From JACDBZ01 sp038233215 (GTDB taxonomy: Bacteria; Chloroflexota; Limnocylindria; QHBO01): a stretch of 64,000 nt of DNA. The first letter of the stretch is position 1; each line of letters starts with the position of its first letter. Below the pieces are notes generated by a model. That model was not told the origin of the DNA. It did not search any database and saw only the letters and a program-made list of their open reading frames with translations. Location: contig JBBSML010000002.1 in assembly GCA_038233215.1 (NCBI GenBank), forward strand, positions 77,329 to 141,328, read 5' to 3'. Shown piece by piece: positions 1 through 7,910 of the stretch. The translations under genes and the position numbers were made by a program.

Positions 1-1
1 G

Positions 2-886
2 CTGGGTCGCGTGTGGGCGGTGGACGCCGTGGGCGTCGAGGAGCGAGCGGCGTCGCTTGCCAAGCGCAGCATCAAGAAGGACGCGAAGCTGTGGGCGCTC
101 GACATGGCGATCCGGATGATGGATCTGACCACGCTCGAGGGCAAGGACACGCCGGGGAAAGTTCGCGCGCTGGCAGGCAAGGCCCGGCGCCCCGATCCCA
201 CTGACCCCTCGATACCGTCGGTCGCCGCGCTCTGTGTCTACCCGAACATGATCCCGACCGCCGTGGAGGCGCTCGCCGGATCCGGTGTGAAGATTGCGTC
301 GGTGGCGACCTACTTTCCGTCTGGTCAGGCACCGCTCGAGGTCAAGCTGGCCGATGTCCGTGCAGCGGTCGAGATGGGGGCCGATGAGATCGATATGGTG
401 ATCGACCGCGGCGCGTTCCTGTCCGGCGATTACGCATCGGTCTATGACGAGATCGTGGCGGTCAAGGAGGCGTGCGGCGAGGCCCATCTGAAGGTGATCC
501 TGGAGACCGGCGAGCTCGAGACGTACGACAACGCGCGCCGCGCATCGGTGCTCGCCATGGCCGCCGGTGCCGACTTCATCAAGACCAGCACCGGCAAGGT
601 CAATCCGGCCTCGACGCTGCCCGTGTCGCTGGTGATGATGGAGGCGATCCGCGATTTTCACGGCCAGACGGGACGGGTGGTGGGCATGAAGTCCGCGGGC
701 GGGATTCGAACCTCGAAGGAGGCGATTTCATATCTCGTGGTGCTGTATGAGACGCTCGGGCCGGCGTGGATGTCTCCCGACTTCTTCCGGTTTGGTGCCT
801 CCAGCCTCCTCAATGACGTTCTCATGCAGATCCGCAAGGAGCGCACCGGTCGCTACTCCGGCGGCGATTACTTCACGCTCGACTGA
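2..886 (+). CDS. deoC: Deoxyribose-phosphate aldolase, 5' end probably outside the window
   Basis: Class I aldolase that splits 2-deoxyribose 5-phosphate into glyceraldehyde 3-phosphate and acetaldehyde in the cytoplasm, the last step of deoxynucleoside breakdown. The Schiff-base lysine sits in FIKTSTGK (codon 581-583). The second active-site lysine is in MKSAGGIR (codon 689-691), where the usual KPAGG has Ser for Pro. The frame is open to the window edge and the first possible start is GTG at 11. However, the residues before the DLTTLEG core (ERAASLAKRSIKKD) resemble the N-terminal extension of eukaryote-type DERA, so I infer the start lies upstream. The acetaldehyde produced could be oxidised by the aldehyde dehydrogenases encoded about 2.4 kb downstream. 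Confidence 0.93.
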   Translation: MGRVWAVDAVGVEERAASLAKRSIKKDAKLWALDMAIRMMDLTTLEGKDTPGKVRALAGKARRPDPTDPSIPSVAALCVYPNMIPTAVEALAGSGVKIASVATYFPSGQAPLEVKLADVRAAVEMGADEIDMVIDRGAFLSGDYASVYDEIVAVKEACGEAHLKVILETGELETYDNARRASVLAMAAGADFIKTSTGKVNPASTLPVSLVMMEAIRDFHGQTGRVVGMKSAGGIRTSKEAISYLVVLYETLGPAWMSPDFFRFGASSLLNDVLMQIRKERTGRYSGGDYFTLD

Positions 887-890
887 GCCG

Positions 891-1571
891 ATGAACGTCG
901 CGCCCGCCACCGTCTCCATCTGGTCCGATCTCGGCTGTCCCTGGTCGCACGTGGTCGTCTGGCGTCTGCATGACGCACGCCGACGGCTCGGCCTCGAGGG
1001 CAGGGTCGCGTTCGATCATCACGTGTTTCCGCTCGAACTGTTCAACAATGAGCCCACCCCGCGTCCGCTGCTGGAGGCCGAATGGCTCGCCGCCTCTGAG
1101 ATCGCACCCCGCGCAGGGTGGCAGGCCTGGTCGGCGCCCGAGCACACATGGCCGGTGACGATGTTGCCGCCGATGGAGGCGGTCCAGGCAGCCAAGCTCC
1201 AATCACTGGTGGCCTCGGAGGAGCTCGATCGCAGCCTGCGTCGCGCGTTCTGGGGTGAGAGCCGCTGCATCAGCATGCGCCACGTCATCCTGGAGCTGGC
1301 CAACGAGTGTGACTCCGTCGACGTCGACGCGTTGACCGCTGCGATCGACGACGGTCGCGCGCGCCGCGCGCTCTTCGACGATTGGGCGGTCGCCCGCGGT
1401 GACGAGGTGCGCGGCTCCGCTCACCTGTTCACGCCGGACGGGACGCATGCACAGAATCCGGGCATCACCATCGCATGGCAGGAGGATGACGGCCCGGCCG
1501 GCGGCGTCGCCACCATCGAGGCCGACGACCCGTCCGCGATCGATCGTCTGCTGCGGACGGCGGTCGGTTGA
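891..1571 (+). CDS. DsbA-family (FrnE/HCCA isomerase-like) thioredoxin-fold protein
   Basis: A 226-residue protein beginning only 4 nt after the deoC stop, so probably co-transcribed with it. It shows the DsbA-family start: a beta strand (VSIWSDLGCPWSH), with CPWS at residues 16-19. This is a CxxS monothiol site rather than CxxC, as in the FrnE and 2-hydroxychromene-2-carboxylate isomerase branch. The C-terminal half contains the cis-Pro-type element GSAHLFTPDG (glutathione-transferase-kappa-like fold). No signal peptide is visible, so a cytoplasmic location is expected. The substrate is unknown. The ATG at 891 is chosen over in-frame upstream codons because those would run deep into deoC. 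Confidence 0.75.
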   Translation: MNVAPATVSIWSDLGCPWSHVVVWRLHDARRRLGLEGRVAFDHHVFPLELFNNEPTPRPLLEAEWLAASEIAPRAGWQAWSAPEHTWPVTMLPPMEAVQAAKLQSLVASEELDRSLRRAFWGESRCISMRHVILELANECDSVDVDALTAAIDDGRARRALFDDWAVARGDEVRGSAHLFTPDGTHAQNPGITIAWQEDDGPAGGVATIEADDPSAIDRLLRTAVG

Positions 1572-1645
1572 CCTCTTGACATCGACATCGAGGTGATTCG
1601 ATCGGCAGATCTCACGGTGGTGGTCAGCGCGGCGTTTCATCAAGC

Positions 1646-2113
1646 GTGCACCTCCCGCCGTTCGAGACGCTGATCGACGCCCACGCCCACGAGCTGCACC
1701 GGTTCCTGGTGGGCTGCGTCGGGTCGACCGAGGCGGAGGATTGCCTTCAGGAGACCTTCATGTCGGCGATGCGTGCCTATCCCAGACTTCAGCATAGCGA
1801 CAACCTCCGGGCGTGGCTGTACACGATCGCGCAGCGCAAGGCGACCGATGTCATCCGTCGCATGGCACGCCGCCCGACGCGTGAGCTGAACGGGGTCGAC
1901 TCGGTCGCGCCCTCGGCGCCGGAGCCGGTCGACGATGGCCTATGGCGACGAGTGCGGGCGCTCCCGGTCAAGCAACGCACGGCGGTGACGCATCGGTTCG
2001 TGCTCGACCTCGCATACGCCGAGATCGGCACGCGGATGGGTATCAGCGAGGAGGCCGCGCGTCAGAACGTGAGCGCTGCCCTGCGCCGGCTGCGGCGGGA
2101 GGTGACGTCATGA
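1646..2113 (+). CDS. ECF-type RNA polymerase sigma factor (sigma-70 family)
   Basis: A 155-residue sigma factor with only regions 2 and 4. Region 2 includes AEDCLQETFMSAMRAYPRL and the -10-reading stretch LRAWLYTIAQRKATDVIRR. Region 4 includes the helix-turn-helix LDLAYAEIGTRMGISEEAAR. The start is GTG at 1646. The stop overlaps the ATG of the downstream ogt gene (ATGA), so the two are translationally coupled. No separate anti-sigma gene is present; the slot where one would sit is taken by ogt, which has an unexplained N-terminal segment. Target promoters are unknown, but an ECF-like GGAAC-N17-CGTC site lies just downstream of the pair. Confidence 0.88.
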   Translation: MHLPPFETLIDAHAHELHRFLVGCVGSTEAEDCLQETFMSAMRAYPRLQHSDNLRAWLYTIAQRKATDVIRRMARRPTRELNGVDSVAPSAPEPVDDGLWRRVRALPVKQRTAVTHRFVLDLAYAEIGTRMGISEEAARQNVSAALRRLRREVTS

Positions 2114-2724
2114 CCGACGATCTCGAGCGTCGCCTGGGTGCCGCTGCACCGGCAATGCCGCTTGATCTGCGTGCGCTGCGTGCCGCTCTGGCGCGACGTG
2201 CCGCGGCAGACGGGTTGCTCGACGTTGCGTACAGCGCGTACGACTCGCCGCTGGGCTCGTTGATGGTCGCGGTGACGCCTTACGGGCTCCTGCGCCTGTC
2301 GTACGCGGACGATGCGGCCGATACACGGCTCGAGGAGATCGCCGACCGAGTGTCGCCTCGCATTCTTTACGATCCGGTCCGCACCGACGCCGTACGCCGT
2401 CAGCTCGACGATTACTTCGCGGGCACCCGCCGCGACTTTGATGTGCCGATCGACTGGCGGCTGGTTCGTGGGTTCGCTGGCAACGTGCTACGAGCCACGG
2501 CGGGCATTCGGTACGGTGCCGTGAGCACGTATCGCCAGATCGCCACCGTTGCCGGCTCCCCGAACGCGTATCGGGCTGCGGGAAACGCACTCGGTTCGAA
2601 CCCGATCCCGATCGTGGTGCCGTGCCACCGGGTGCTCCACGCCGGCGGGGGATTGGGCGGCTACACCGGGGGTCTGGATCGCAAGCGCTTCCTGCTGCGC
2701 CTCGAGGGCGTCCTGGAGGCGTAG
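2110..2724 (+). CDS. ogt: Methylated-DNA--protein cysteine methyltransferase with N-terminal extension
   Basis: Suicide repair enzyme that transfers the methyl group of O6-methylguanine to its own cysteine. The acceptor is C172 in IPIVVPCHRVLH, followed by the conserved GGLGGYTGGLDRKRFLL segment. The DNA-binding part (VSTYRQIATVAGSPNAYRA) precedes it. The enzyme fold starts near residue 38 (VAYSAYDSPLGSLMVAV). The first ~35 residues (MTDDLERRLGAAAPAMPLD...) are an Ala/Arg-rich helix-forming segment not needed for the methyltransferase. ATGA overlap with the sigma gene indicates coupling. I infer that the extension may contact the sigma factor, making the pair a candidate alkylation-responsive switch; the sequence alone does not prove that. 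Confidence 0.9.
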   Translation: MTDDLERRLGAAAPAMPLDLRALRAALARRAAADGLLDVAYSAYDSPLGSLMVAVTPYGLLRLSYADDAADTRLEEIADRVSPRILYDPVRTDAVRRQLDDYFAGTRRDFDVPIDWRLVRGFAGNVLRATAGIRYGAVSTYRQIATVAGSPNAYRAAGNALGSNPIPIVVPCHRVLHAGGGLGGYTGGLDRKRFLLRLEGVLEA

Positions 2725-2729
2725 TCCAC

Positions 2730-2755
2730 GGAACCGATGCGCCCTGCCCCGCGTC
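2730..2755 (+). promoter_or_regulatory. Candidate ECF-type promoter upstream of the lipoprotein gene
   Basis: GGAAC (2730-2734), 17 nt, then CGTC (2752-2755), the layout of many group IV (ECF) promoters. It would place the transcript start near 2762, about 40 nt before the lipoprotein ATG, leaving room for the GGAG ribosome-binding site at 2790-2793. The nearest ECF sigma gene is immediately upstream. Confidence 0.4.
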
Positions 2756-2802
2756 CGGCACGTCGAACAGACCCAGTACTGCACCAGCCGGAGACTCAAT
2801 CC

Positions 2803-3201
2803 ATGCGCATTCGTTTCGTCCTCACCTCGGTCGCCCTTCTGACGCTCGTCGCCTGCAGCTCCGGGCAGATGTCTGGCGCCGGTTCCGGTGACGAACCACC
2901 GGTTGCGGGGAACCCGGCCGCCGGCACGCTCACGACCAGCGACGCACCGGTCGATCTCCTGCCACTCACGGTGCGCGACGCGCTCGACGCCGGCGACGCG
3001 GCGGTGCTGGTCTCCGGGTCACTGTTTGTCGATAGCGAAGGCGGGGTTCTCCTGTGCGAAGCGATCGCGGAGTCATTCCCACCCCAATGCGGCGGGGAGC
3101 GGCTGCGCGTCGTCGGGCTGGATCTCGAGGCACTTGATCTCCACGAGGCGAACGGCGTGCGCTGGATGGAATCGATCGACTTGGCCGGCACGGTGAACTG
3201 A
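2803..3201 (+). CDS. Small putative lipoprotein
   Basis: A 132-residue protein starting MRIRFVLTSVALLTLVACSS, a classical lipoprotein signal with lipobox LVAC and the lipidated cysteine at residue 18. A Gly/Ser/Ala/Pro-rich linker follows, then a compact domain of about 90 residues with a cysteine pair (LLCEAIAESFPPQCGGERL). The ATG at 2803 has GGAG 9 nt upstream; the longer in-frame start at 2737 would bury the signal peptide. I do not recognise the family. The C-terminal part resembles short secreted OB-fold-like domains in other actinobacterial and chloroflexal lipoproteins, but this is weak. An ECF-like promoter precedes the gene. Confidence 0.7.
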   Translation: MRIRFVLTSVALLTLVACSSGQMSGAGSGDEPPVAGNPAAGTLTTSDAPVDLLPLTVRDALDAGDAAVLVSGSLFVDSEGGVLLCEAIAESFPPQCGGERLRVVGLDLEALDLHEANGVRWMESIDLAGTVN

Positions 3202-3224
3202 AGAGCCCGCCGCCCGCGTTCATG

Positions 3225-3248
3225 CTCCAGAGGTTCCGATGGCTGGAG
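3225..3248. promoter_or_regulatory. Inverted repeat just upstream of the ALDH -10 box
   Basis: CTCCAG (3225-3230), 12 nt, CTGGAG (3243-3248): a perfect 6 bp inverted repeat. It ends 3 nt before a GATAAT -10-like box, so it covers the expected -35 zone. Plausible operator for the aldehyde dehydrogenase operon, by position only. Confidence 0.3.
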
Positions 3249-3251
3249 TGC

Positions 3252-3257
3252 GATAAT
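3252..3257 (+). promoter_or_regulatory. -10 box GATAAT, leaderless start for ALDH
   Basis: GATAAT followed by 8 nt and then the ATG at 3266, so the expected transcript start coincides with the start codon. No ribosome-binding site is present. Confidence 0.5.
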
Positions 3258-3265
3258 CACGCACG

Positions 3266-4789
3266 ATGACCCTTACCAAGACCCCTGAAGCACGCCCCGC
3301 ACCGAACTCGTGGGGCCTTGCCGGCGGAGAGAACCCGTGGGAGTACGCTCCCGCTCCCGAGGCCACCGACCACATCCGCATCGAGCCCGAGTACGGGCTC
3401 TTCATCGGCAACCAGTTTGACCCGTCAAAGCCACGCAAGACCTTCACCGTCATCAACCCGGCCACCGAGGAGCCGCTGGCCAAGGTCGCTCATGCGAGCA
3501 AGGCGGACGTCGACCGTGCGGTCGGCGCGGCGCACGAGGCGCATCGGTCCGGCTGGTCAAAGCTTCCGGGTCGAGAGCGCGCGAAGTACCTGTATCGGAT
3601 CGCGCGGATCATGCAGGAGCGCTCCCGGGAGTTCGCCGTCGTGGAATCCATGAACTCCGGCAAACCCATCAAGGAGAGTCGCGACGTCGACGTGCCGCTC
3701 GCCGCGGCGCATTTTTTCTATTACGCCGGCTGGGCCGACAAGCTCGAGTACGCATTCCCGAACCGCGATCCGCGCTCGCTGGGCGTGGCCGCGCAGGTCA
3801 TTCCCTGGAACTTTCCGCTCCTCATGCTGGCGTGGAAGATCGCGCCGGCGCTGGCGGCAGGCACTACCGTGGTGCTCACGCCTGCCTCGACCCCCCCACT
3901 GACGGCCTATCTGTTCGCCGATGTCGTCCGCCAGGCCGACCTGCCGCCGGGCGTGGTGAACATCATCACCGGCCCCGGCGAGATCGGGATGGAGCTCGTT
4001 ACCCATCCTGACGTCAGCAAGGTTGCGTTCACCGGCTCCACCACGGTCGGGAAGATGATCGCCCGCGCTCTTGCCGGAACCGGGAAGAAGGTGACCCTCG
4101 AGCTTGGCGGCAAGGCCGCGAACATCGTTTTCGATGATGCGCCGCTCGACCAGGCCATCGAGGGAATCGTCAACGGCATCTACTTCAACCAGGGCGAGGT
4201 CTGCTGCGCCGGCAGCCGTCTCTTCGTCCAGGAGAGCGTCCACGAAGCCCTGATCGAGAAGCTCAAGGCGCGCCTGGGAACGCTGCGGGTGGGCGACCCG
4301 CTCGACAAGAACACCGACGTGGGCGCCATCAACTCGGCCGGCCAGCTGGCCAAGGTGCAGGAGCTGGTGGAGTCGGGGATTGCGGAGGGCGCGGAAATCT
4401 TCCAGCCCGACTGCGAGCTCCCGACTCGCGGATTCTTCTTCCGGCCCACCCTATTCACGGGCGTGTCCATGTCGCATCGGATCGCGCAGGAGGAAATCTT
4501 CGGCCCCGTCCTCTCGGTGCTCACCTTCCGCACGCCCGAGGAGGCCATCGAGAAGGCCAACAACACGCCGTACGGCCTCAGCGCGGGCGTGTGGACGGAG
4601 AAGGGGAGCCGCATCTTCAAGATGGTCAACGCCATGCGCGCGGGCGTGGTGTGGGCGAACACGTTCAACAGATTCGACCCCACGTCGCCATTCGGAGGCT
4701 ACAAGGAGTCTGGCTACGGACGGGAGGGCGGCATCCACGGGTTGGGCGCGTACCTCGACCTATCCGGCGACGGACAGAACGGCCGATGA
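3266..4789 (+). CDS. Aldehyde dehydrogenase, catalytically complete
   Basis: NAD(P)+-dependent oxidation of an aldehyde to an acid in the cytoplasm, full family length (507 residues). The cofactor-binding domain shows IPWNFPLLMLAWKIAPALAAG and the glycine motif FTGSTTVGK. The general base is E279 in LELGGK. The catalytic cysteine is C313 in NQGEVCCAGSR, and the C-terminal block NTFNRFDPTSPFGGYKESG is intact. It lies upstream of a shortened ALDH that lacks all of these residues. I infer a two-subunit counterpart of the two-domain ALDH16 architecture. With deoC nearby, acetaldehyde or a deoxyribose-derived aldehyde is a reasonable substrate guess. Confidence 0.93.
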   Translation: MTLTKTPEARPAPNSWGLAGGENPWEYAPAPEATDHIRIEPEYGLFIGNQFDPSKPRKTFTVINPATEEPLAKVAHASKADVDRAVGAAHEAHRSGWSKLPGRERAKYLYRIARIMQERSREFAVVESMNSGKPIKESRDVDVPLAAAHFFYYAGWADKLEYAFPNRDPRSLGVAAQVIPWNFPLLMLAWKIAPALAAGTTVVLTPASTPPLTAYLFADVVRQADLPPGVVNIITGPGEIGMELVTHPDVSKVAFTGSTTVGKMIARALAGTGKKVTLELGGKAANIVFDDAPLDQAIEGIVNGIYFNQGEVCCAGSRLFVQESVHEALIEKLKARLGTLRVGDPLDKNTDVGAINSAGQLAKVQELVESGIAEGAEIFQPDCELPTRGFFFRPTLFTGVSMSHRIAQEEIFGPVLSVLTFRTPEEAIEKANNTPYGLSAGVWTEKGSRIFKMVNAMRAGVVWANTFNRFDPTSPFGGYKESGYGREGGIHGLGAYLDLSGDGQNGR

Positions 4790-4799
4790 GCGTCGTCTC

Positions 4800-4821
4800 C
4801 ATCCCACGAGTCGCTGGGATG
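4800..4821. repeat. Inverted repeat between the two ALDH genes
   Basis: CATCCCA (4800-4806), 8 nt, TGGGATG (4815-4821): a perfect 7 bp stem a few bases after the first ALDH stop. It lacks a T-tract, so an RNA-stability or partial-termination element is more likely than a full terminator. Confidence 0.35.
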
Positions 4822-4892
4822 ACACGCGATCCCTGGCGGTCGGTGCGTCTGGCGCTCCTCGTCGAGCGGTCGGAGACGGAGCAACGGGGCTG

Positions 4893-5873
4893 ATGGCAAC
4901 GCGCACGAGGACCGCACGCAAGCGGAGCGCCTCGGTGCTCGAGCAGCGGGTCGCGCAGCCGCTGGCGACCACGAATGGGGCTCTGGCTCGCGGCGGCGAT
5001 CGCATCGGCGTGCGCAAGACGTACAAGCTGTACATCGGAGGCGCGTTCCCGCGCACCGAATCGGGACGGGCCTACGAGATCTTCGCAGCAAGAGGCGAGC
5101 TGCTTGCCAATGCCAGCCGCGGTACCCGCAAGGATATTCGCGATGCCGTTCGGTCGGCGCGCAAGGCGTTCCCGGGATGGGCGGCCAAGACCGCCTACAA
5201 CCGTTCGCAGATTCTGTACCGCATCGCCGAGTTGATGGAAGGGCGACGTGACCAGTTCGTGGCCGAGGTCATGGCCGCCGAGGGTATCTCGCGCGCGAGG
5301 GCCACACGAGCGGTGGACGCGGCCGTCGACCGATGGGTCTGGTATGCCGGCTGGGCCGACAAGTACCCGCAGATGATCGGCACCGTGAACCCGGTCGCCG
5401 GCTCGTATTTCAACTTCAGCGTTCCTGAGCCGACCGGCGTGGTCGGGATGATCGCGCCGGAGGGATCGAGCCTCCTCGGTCTGGTGAGCCGGCTGGCCCC
5501 GATCATCGTGAGCGGCAACGCCGCGGTCGTCATCGCATCGGAGACGCGCCCGCTACCGGCCGTGACGCTCACCGAAGTGCTGGCCACCTCTGACGTGCCG
5601 GGCGGTGTCGTCAACCTCATCACCGGCCTGCGTGGGGAGCTGGTCGGTCACCTGGCCGGGCACATGGACGTCAACGCGCTCGATGCCTTCGGCGCGGCGA
5701 CGGACGAGGCGGCGAAGCTCGAGGAGATCGCGGTCGAGAACGTGAAGCGCTTCGTCCGACCGCCGCCAGCCGGCCTGGATCGCTATGACTGGCGGTCTGA
5801 GCGCGCGCAGTCGCCGTACTTGATCGGCGAATACGTGGAGATCAAGACGGTCTGGCACCCGATCGGGGCGTAG
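4893..5873 (+). CDS. Truncated aldehyde dehydrogenase paralogue without catalytic cysteine
   Basis: A 326-residue protein homologous to the first ~two thirds of ALDHs: cofactor-domain start (YKLYIGGAFPRTESGRAYE), the aldehyde-side helix region, VVGMIAPEGSS in place of the usual IPWNFP block, and VPGGVVNLITGLRGEL. The glycine motif has become AFGAATDEAAK. After this the protein ends in a short tail (SPYLIGEYVEIKTVWHPIGA), so the Glu base and Cys nucleophile regions are missing. The C-terminal domain of ALDH16 proteins is likewise a shortened, non-catalytic ALDH. The open frame and clean end argue for a genuine non-catalytic subunit rather than decay. It is probably co-expressed with the active ALDH 103 nt upstream. 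Confidence 0.82.
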   Translation: MATRTRTARKRSASVLEQRVAQPLATTNGALARGGDRIGVRKTYKLYIGGAFPRTESGRAYEIFAARGELLANASRGTRKDIRDAVRSARKAFPGWAAKTAYNRSQILYRIAELMEGRRDQFVAEVMAAEGISRARATRAVDAAVDRWVWYAGWADKYPQMIGTVNPVAGSYFNFSVPEPTGVVGMIAPEGSSLLGLVSRLAPIIVSGNAAVVIASETRPLPAVTLTEVLATSDVPGGVVNLITGLRGELVGHLAGHMDVNALDAFGAATDEAAKLEEIAVENVKRFVRPPPAGLDRYDWRSERAQSPYLIGEYVEIKTVWHPIGA

Positions 5874-5884
5874 GCGTCGCTTGG

Positions 5885-6094
5885 CCGGATTCGGCGGATA
5901 TTTCCATGCCGCCCTGGCCTGAAGTGAACGTCGGCGCAGGCACCACGCTCAAGCCAGACTGAAATTTCGGCCGATTCCGGCGTAGCGTGGGCTTCGGGCC
6001 GGGCCCCGCCGAAATATCGGATGCCGCGACGCTCACGGGCTGCGCGAGGTCGTCGTTCAGGCCATCTCCGAACTGATATCTCGGCGAAAGCCGG
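5885..6094. repeat. Four-copy degenerate 20-bp motif in an intergenic region
   Basis: The 285 nt between the second ALDH and polX hold a repeated element of approximate form GAAATWTCSGCCGAWTCCGG. Copies are at 5885-5904 (minus orientation), 5961-5980 and 6075-6094 (plus), with a half-conserved copy at 6011-6030 (only the GAAATATCGG half). The A/T-rich half stands out from the GC-rich background. No ORF is convincing here. It could be a cluster of regulator binding sites or remnants of a short dispersed repeat. Confidence 0.5.
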
Positions 6095-6146
6095 CTTGGG
6101 AAGGTACGACTGGTCACTCGGTCGGGGCATGAAACGGTCGCCGACC

Positions 6147-6152
6147 TAGAAT
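6147..6152 (+). promoter_or_regulatory. -10 box TAGAAT, leaderless start for polX
   Basis: TAGAAT, then 6 nt, then the polX ATG at 6159, with no ribosome-binding site. The same box and spacing precede glgC. Confidence 0.55.
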
Positions 6153-6158
6153 TGGCCG

Positions 6159-7910
6159 ATGCCTCGGCCACGGAGCGTGTCGCGCAGCGACGGCACGACG
6201 ATCACCAATGGGGAGCTGGCGCGGATCTTCAATGAGATCGGCGACATGCTCGAGATCCTCGGCGAGGTCGTGTTCAAGGCGGTGGCCTATCGGCGAGTGG
6301 CCGACGCGGTCGAGCGATATCCCGACGACGTCGCGGTCCTCTTCCGGCGCGGCGAGCCACCGACGCTTCCGGGGGCCGGGGCGGCGCTGAGCGCGAAGCT
6401 CGCCGAGCTGGCCGAAACCGGGCAGCTTGCGTACTACGATCGTCTCCGGGTCCAGGTGCCCGACGGCCTGCTCGACATGCTTCGCGTGCCGGGGGTTGGC
6501 CCGAAAACCGTCCGGTTGGTCCATCAGACCCTGGGCATCGACTCGCTCGATGGCCTGCGCGCCGCAGCGGAGACGGGCGGACTGCGGGATGTGAAGGGTT
6601 TCTCCGCTCGCACGGAGCAGAACATCCTCGAGGGCATCTCGCGTATCGAGCGTCGCAGCACTCGCCTACTCATTCACGACGCCGATGCGCTGATCGCCGA
6701 CCTTGTGGCGCGGCTGCGCGACGTGCGTGGCGTGCACCGCATCGAGGTTGCGGGCTCGCTTCGGCGCCGGCGACCGACCATCGGCGACCTTGACCTCCTC
6801 GCTGCCGTCGACGAGCCAGCGGCGCTCATCGGGGCACTCGACGGGCTCCCCGAGGTCGAGAAGGTGCTCTCCGCGGGCAGCGACAAGACGAGCATCGTGC
6901 TGCGGGATGGTCCGCAGGTCGACCTCATGGTCTGCTCTCCGGCCGCCTGGGGCACACACCTGCTGCATTTCACCGGCAACCGGGATCACAACATCGCGCT
7001 GCGCGGCATGGCGCTCGACATGGGTTGGTCGCTCTCGGAGAAGGGGTTCAAGGTCATCGAGACCGGTGAGCTGCTGCTCGCCGCGGATGAGACCGAGGCC
7101 TATGAGCGCCTTGATCTGCCGTGGATGGCGCCGGAGCTGCGAAATGGAGACGGCGAGATCGAGGCCGCGCGCGCCGGCGGCCTGCCGACGCTCGTCACCC
7201 ACGCGGAGATTCGAGGCGACACTCACACCCATTCGAACTGGACCGATGGGGTCGACACCATCGAGGTCATGGCGCGTGCGGCGCGCGACATCGGTCACGA
7301 GTACATCGTGCTCACCGATCATTCGCCATCGCTCGGTGTCGCGCGCGGGCTATCTCCCGAACGCGTCGAGGAGCAGCGCGTCGAGATTGCGCGGATCAAT
7401 GTCGAGCTCGCGCCCTTTCGCATCCTGCACGGCACCGAGCTCGAGATTCGGGCGGACGCCAGCCTCGACTATCCCGACGAGCTGCTGGCTCGGTTCGACG
7501 TGGTCATCGCCAGCATTCATACCGGACGCGGCCAGTCCAGCGAACAGCTGACGGCTCGTGCCCTCGCGGCGATCGAACATCCCCACGTGGACGTCCTGGC
7601 GCATCCATCCGGGCGCATCGTGAACCGACGCGATCCGCTGCCGCTTGATTGGTCGCGCGTCTTCGAGGCGGCGGCGCGTACCGGCACCGCACTCGAGATC
7701 AATGGCAGCCCGCGCTTGGATCTGGACGACGCTCTGGCACGGGCCGCGGGCCGGGCCGGCGCCCGGCTGACCGTGGCCTCGGACGCGCATCGGACCGAGG
7801 AGCTTGCTCAGCAGCGATACGCGGTCGACCTCGCACGGCGCGCATGGCTCAGCGCCGACCAGGTGTTGGCGACTCGCACGGCAGATCAGCTGCTGGAGTC
7901 ACTCGCGTGA
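6159..7910 (+). CDS. polX: DNA polymerase/3'-5' exonuclease PolX
   Basis: Family X polymerase with a C-terminal PHP phosphoesterase, a gap-filling base-excision-repair enzyme; 583 residues is the usual size. Domain order: N-terminal 8-kDa-type helical domain, helix-hairpin-helix (MLRVPGVGPKTVRLVHQ), the polymerase palm with catalytic Asp 210 and 212 in GDLDLL and Asp 255 in QVDLMV. The PHP domain follows from about residue 350, with HTHS (H356, H358), HTGRG, and the late ASDAH metal ligands. It is followed by a membrane-protein gene whose GTG overlaps the polX stop (GTGA). Confidence 0.95.
   Translation: MPRPRSVSRSDGTTITNGELARIFNEIGDMLEILGEVVFKAVAYRRVADAVERYPDDVAVLFRRGEPPTLPGAGAALSAKLAELAETGQLAYYDRLRVQVPDGLLDMLRVPGVGPKTVRLVHQTLGIDSLDGLRAAAETGGLRDVKGFSARTEQNILEGISRIERRSTRLLIHDADALIADLVARLRDVRGVHRIEVAGSLRRRRPTIGDLDLLAAVDEPAALIGALDGLPEVEKVLSAGSDKTSIVLRDGPQVDLMVCSPAAWGTHLLHFTGNRDHNIALRGMALDMGWSLSEKGFKVIETGELLLAADETEAYERLDLPWMAPELRNGDGEIEAARAGGLPTLVTHAEIRGDTHTHSNWTDGVDTIEVMARAARDIGHEYIVLTDHSPSLGVARGLSPERVEEQRVEIARINVELAPFRILHGTELEIRADASLDYPDELLARFDVVIASIHTGRGQSSEQLTARALAAIEHPHVDVLAHPSGRIVNRRDPLPLDWSRVFEAAARTGTALEINGSPRLDLDDALARAAGRAGARLTVASDAHRTEELAQQRYAVDLARRAWLSADQVLATRTADQLLESLA

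Noticed and set aside
701..715. GGGATTCGAACCTCG resembling the reverse of a tRNA T-arm
   Set aside because: It encodes the GGIRTS segment of the deoC active site and no tRNA folds there.
1576..1604. TTGACA upstream of the ECF sigma gene as a sigma-70 promoter
   Set aside because: No acceptable -10 hexamer lies 16-18 nt downstream (CGATCG at 17 nt), so the promoter is not supported.
4893..5873. Second ALDH as a decayed pseudogene
   Set aside because: The frame is intact and the N-terminal fold complete, and it ends like known non-catalytic ALDH domains. A functional truncated subunit fits better.
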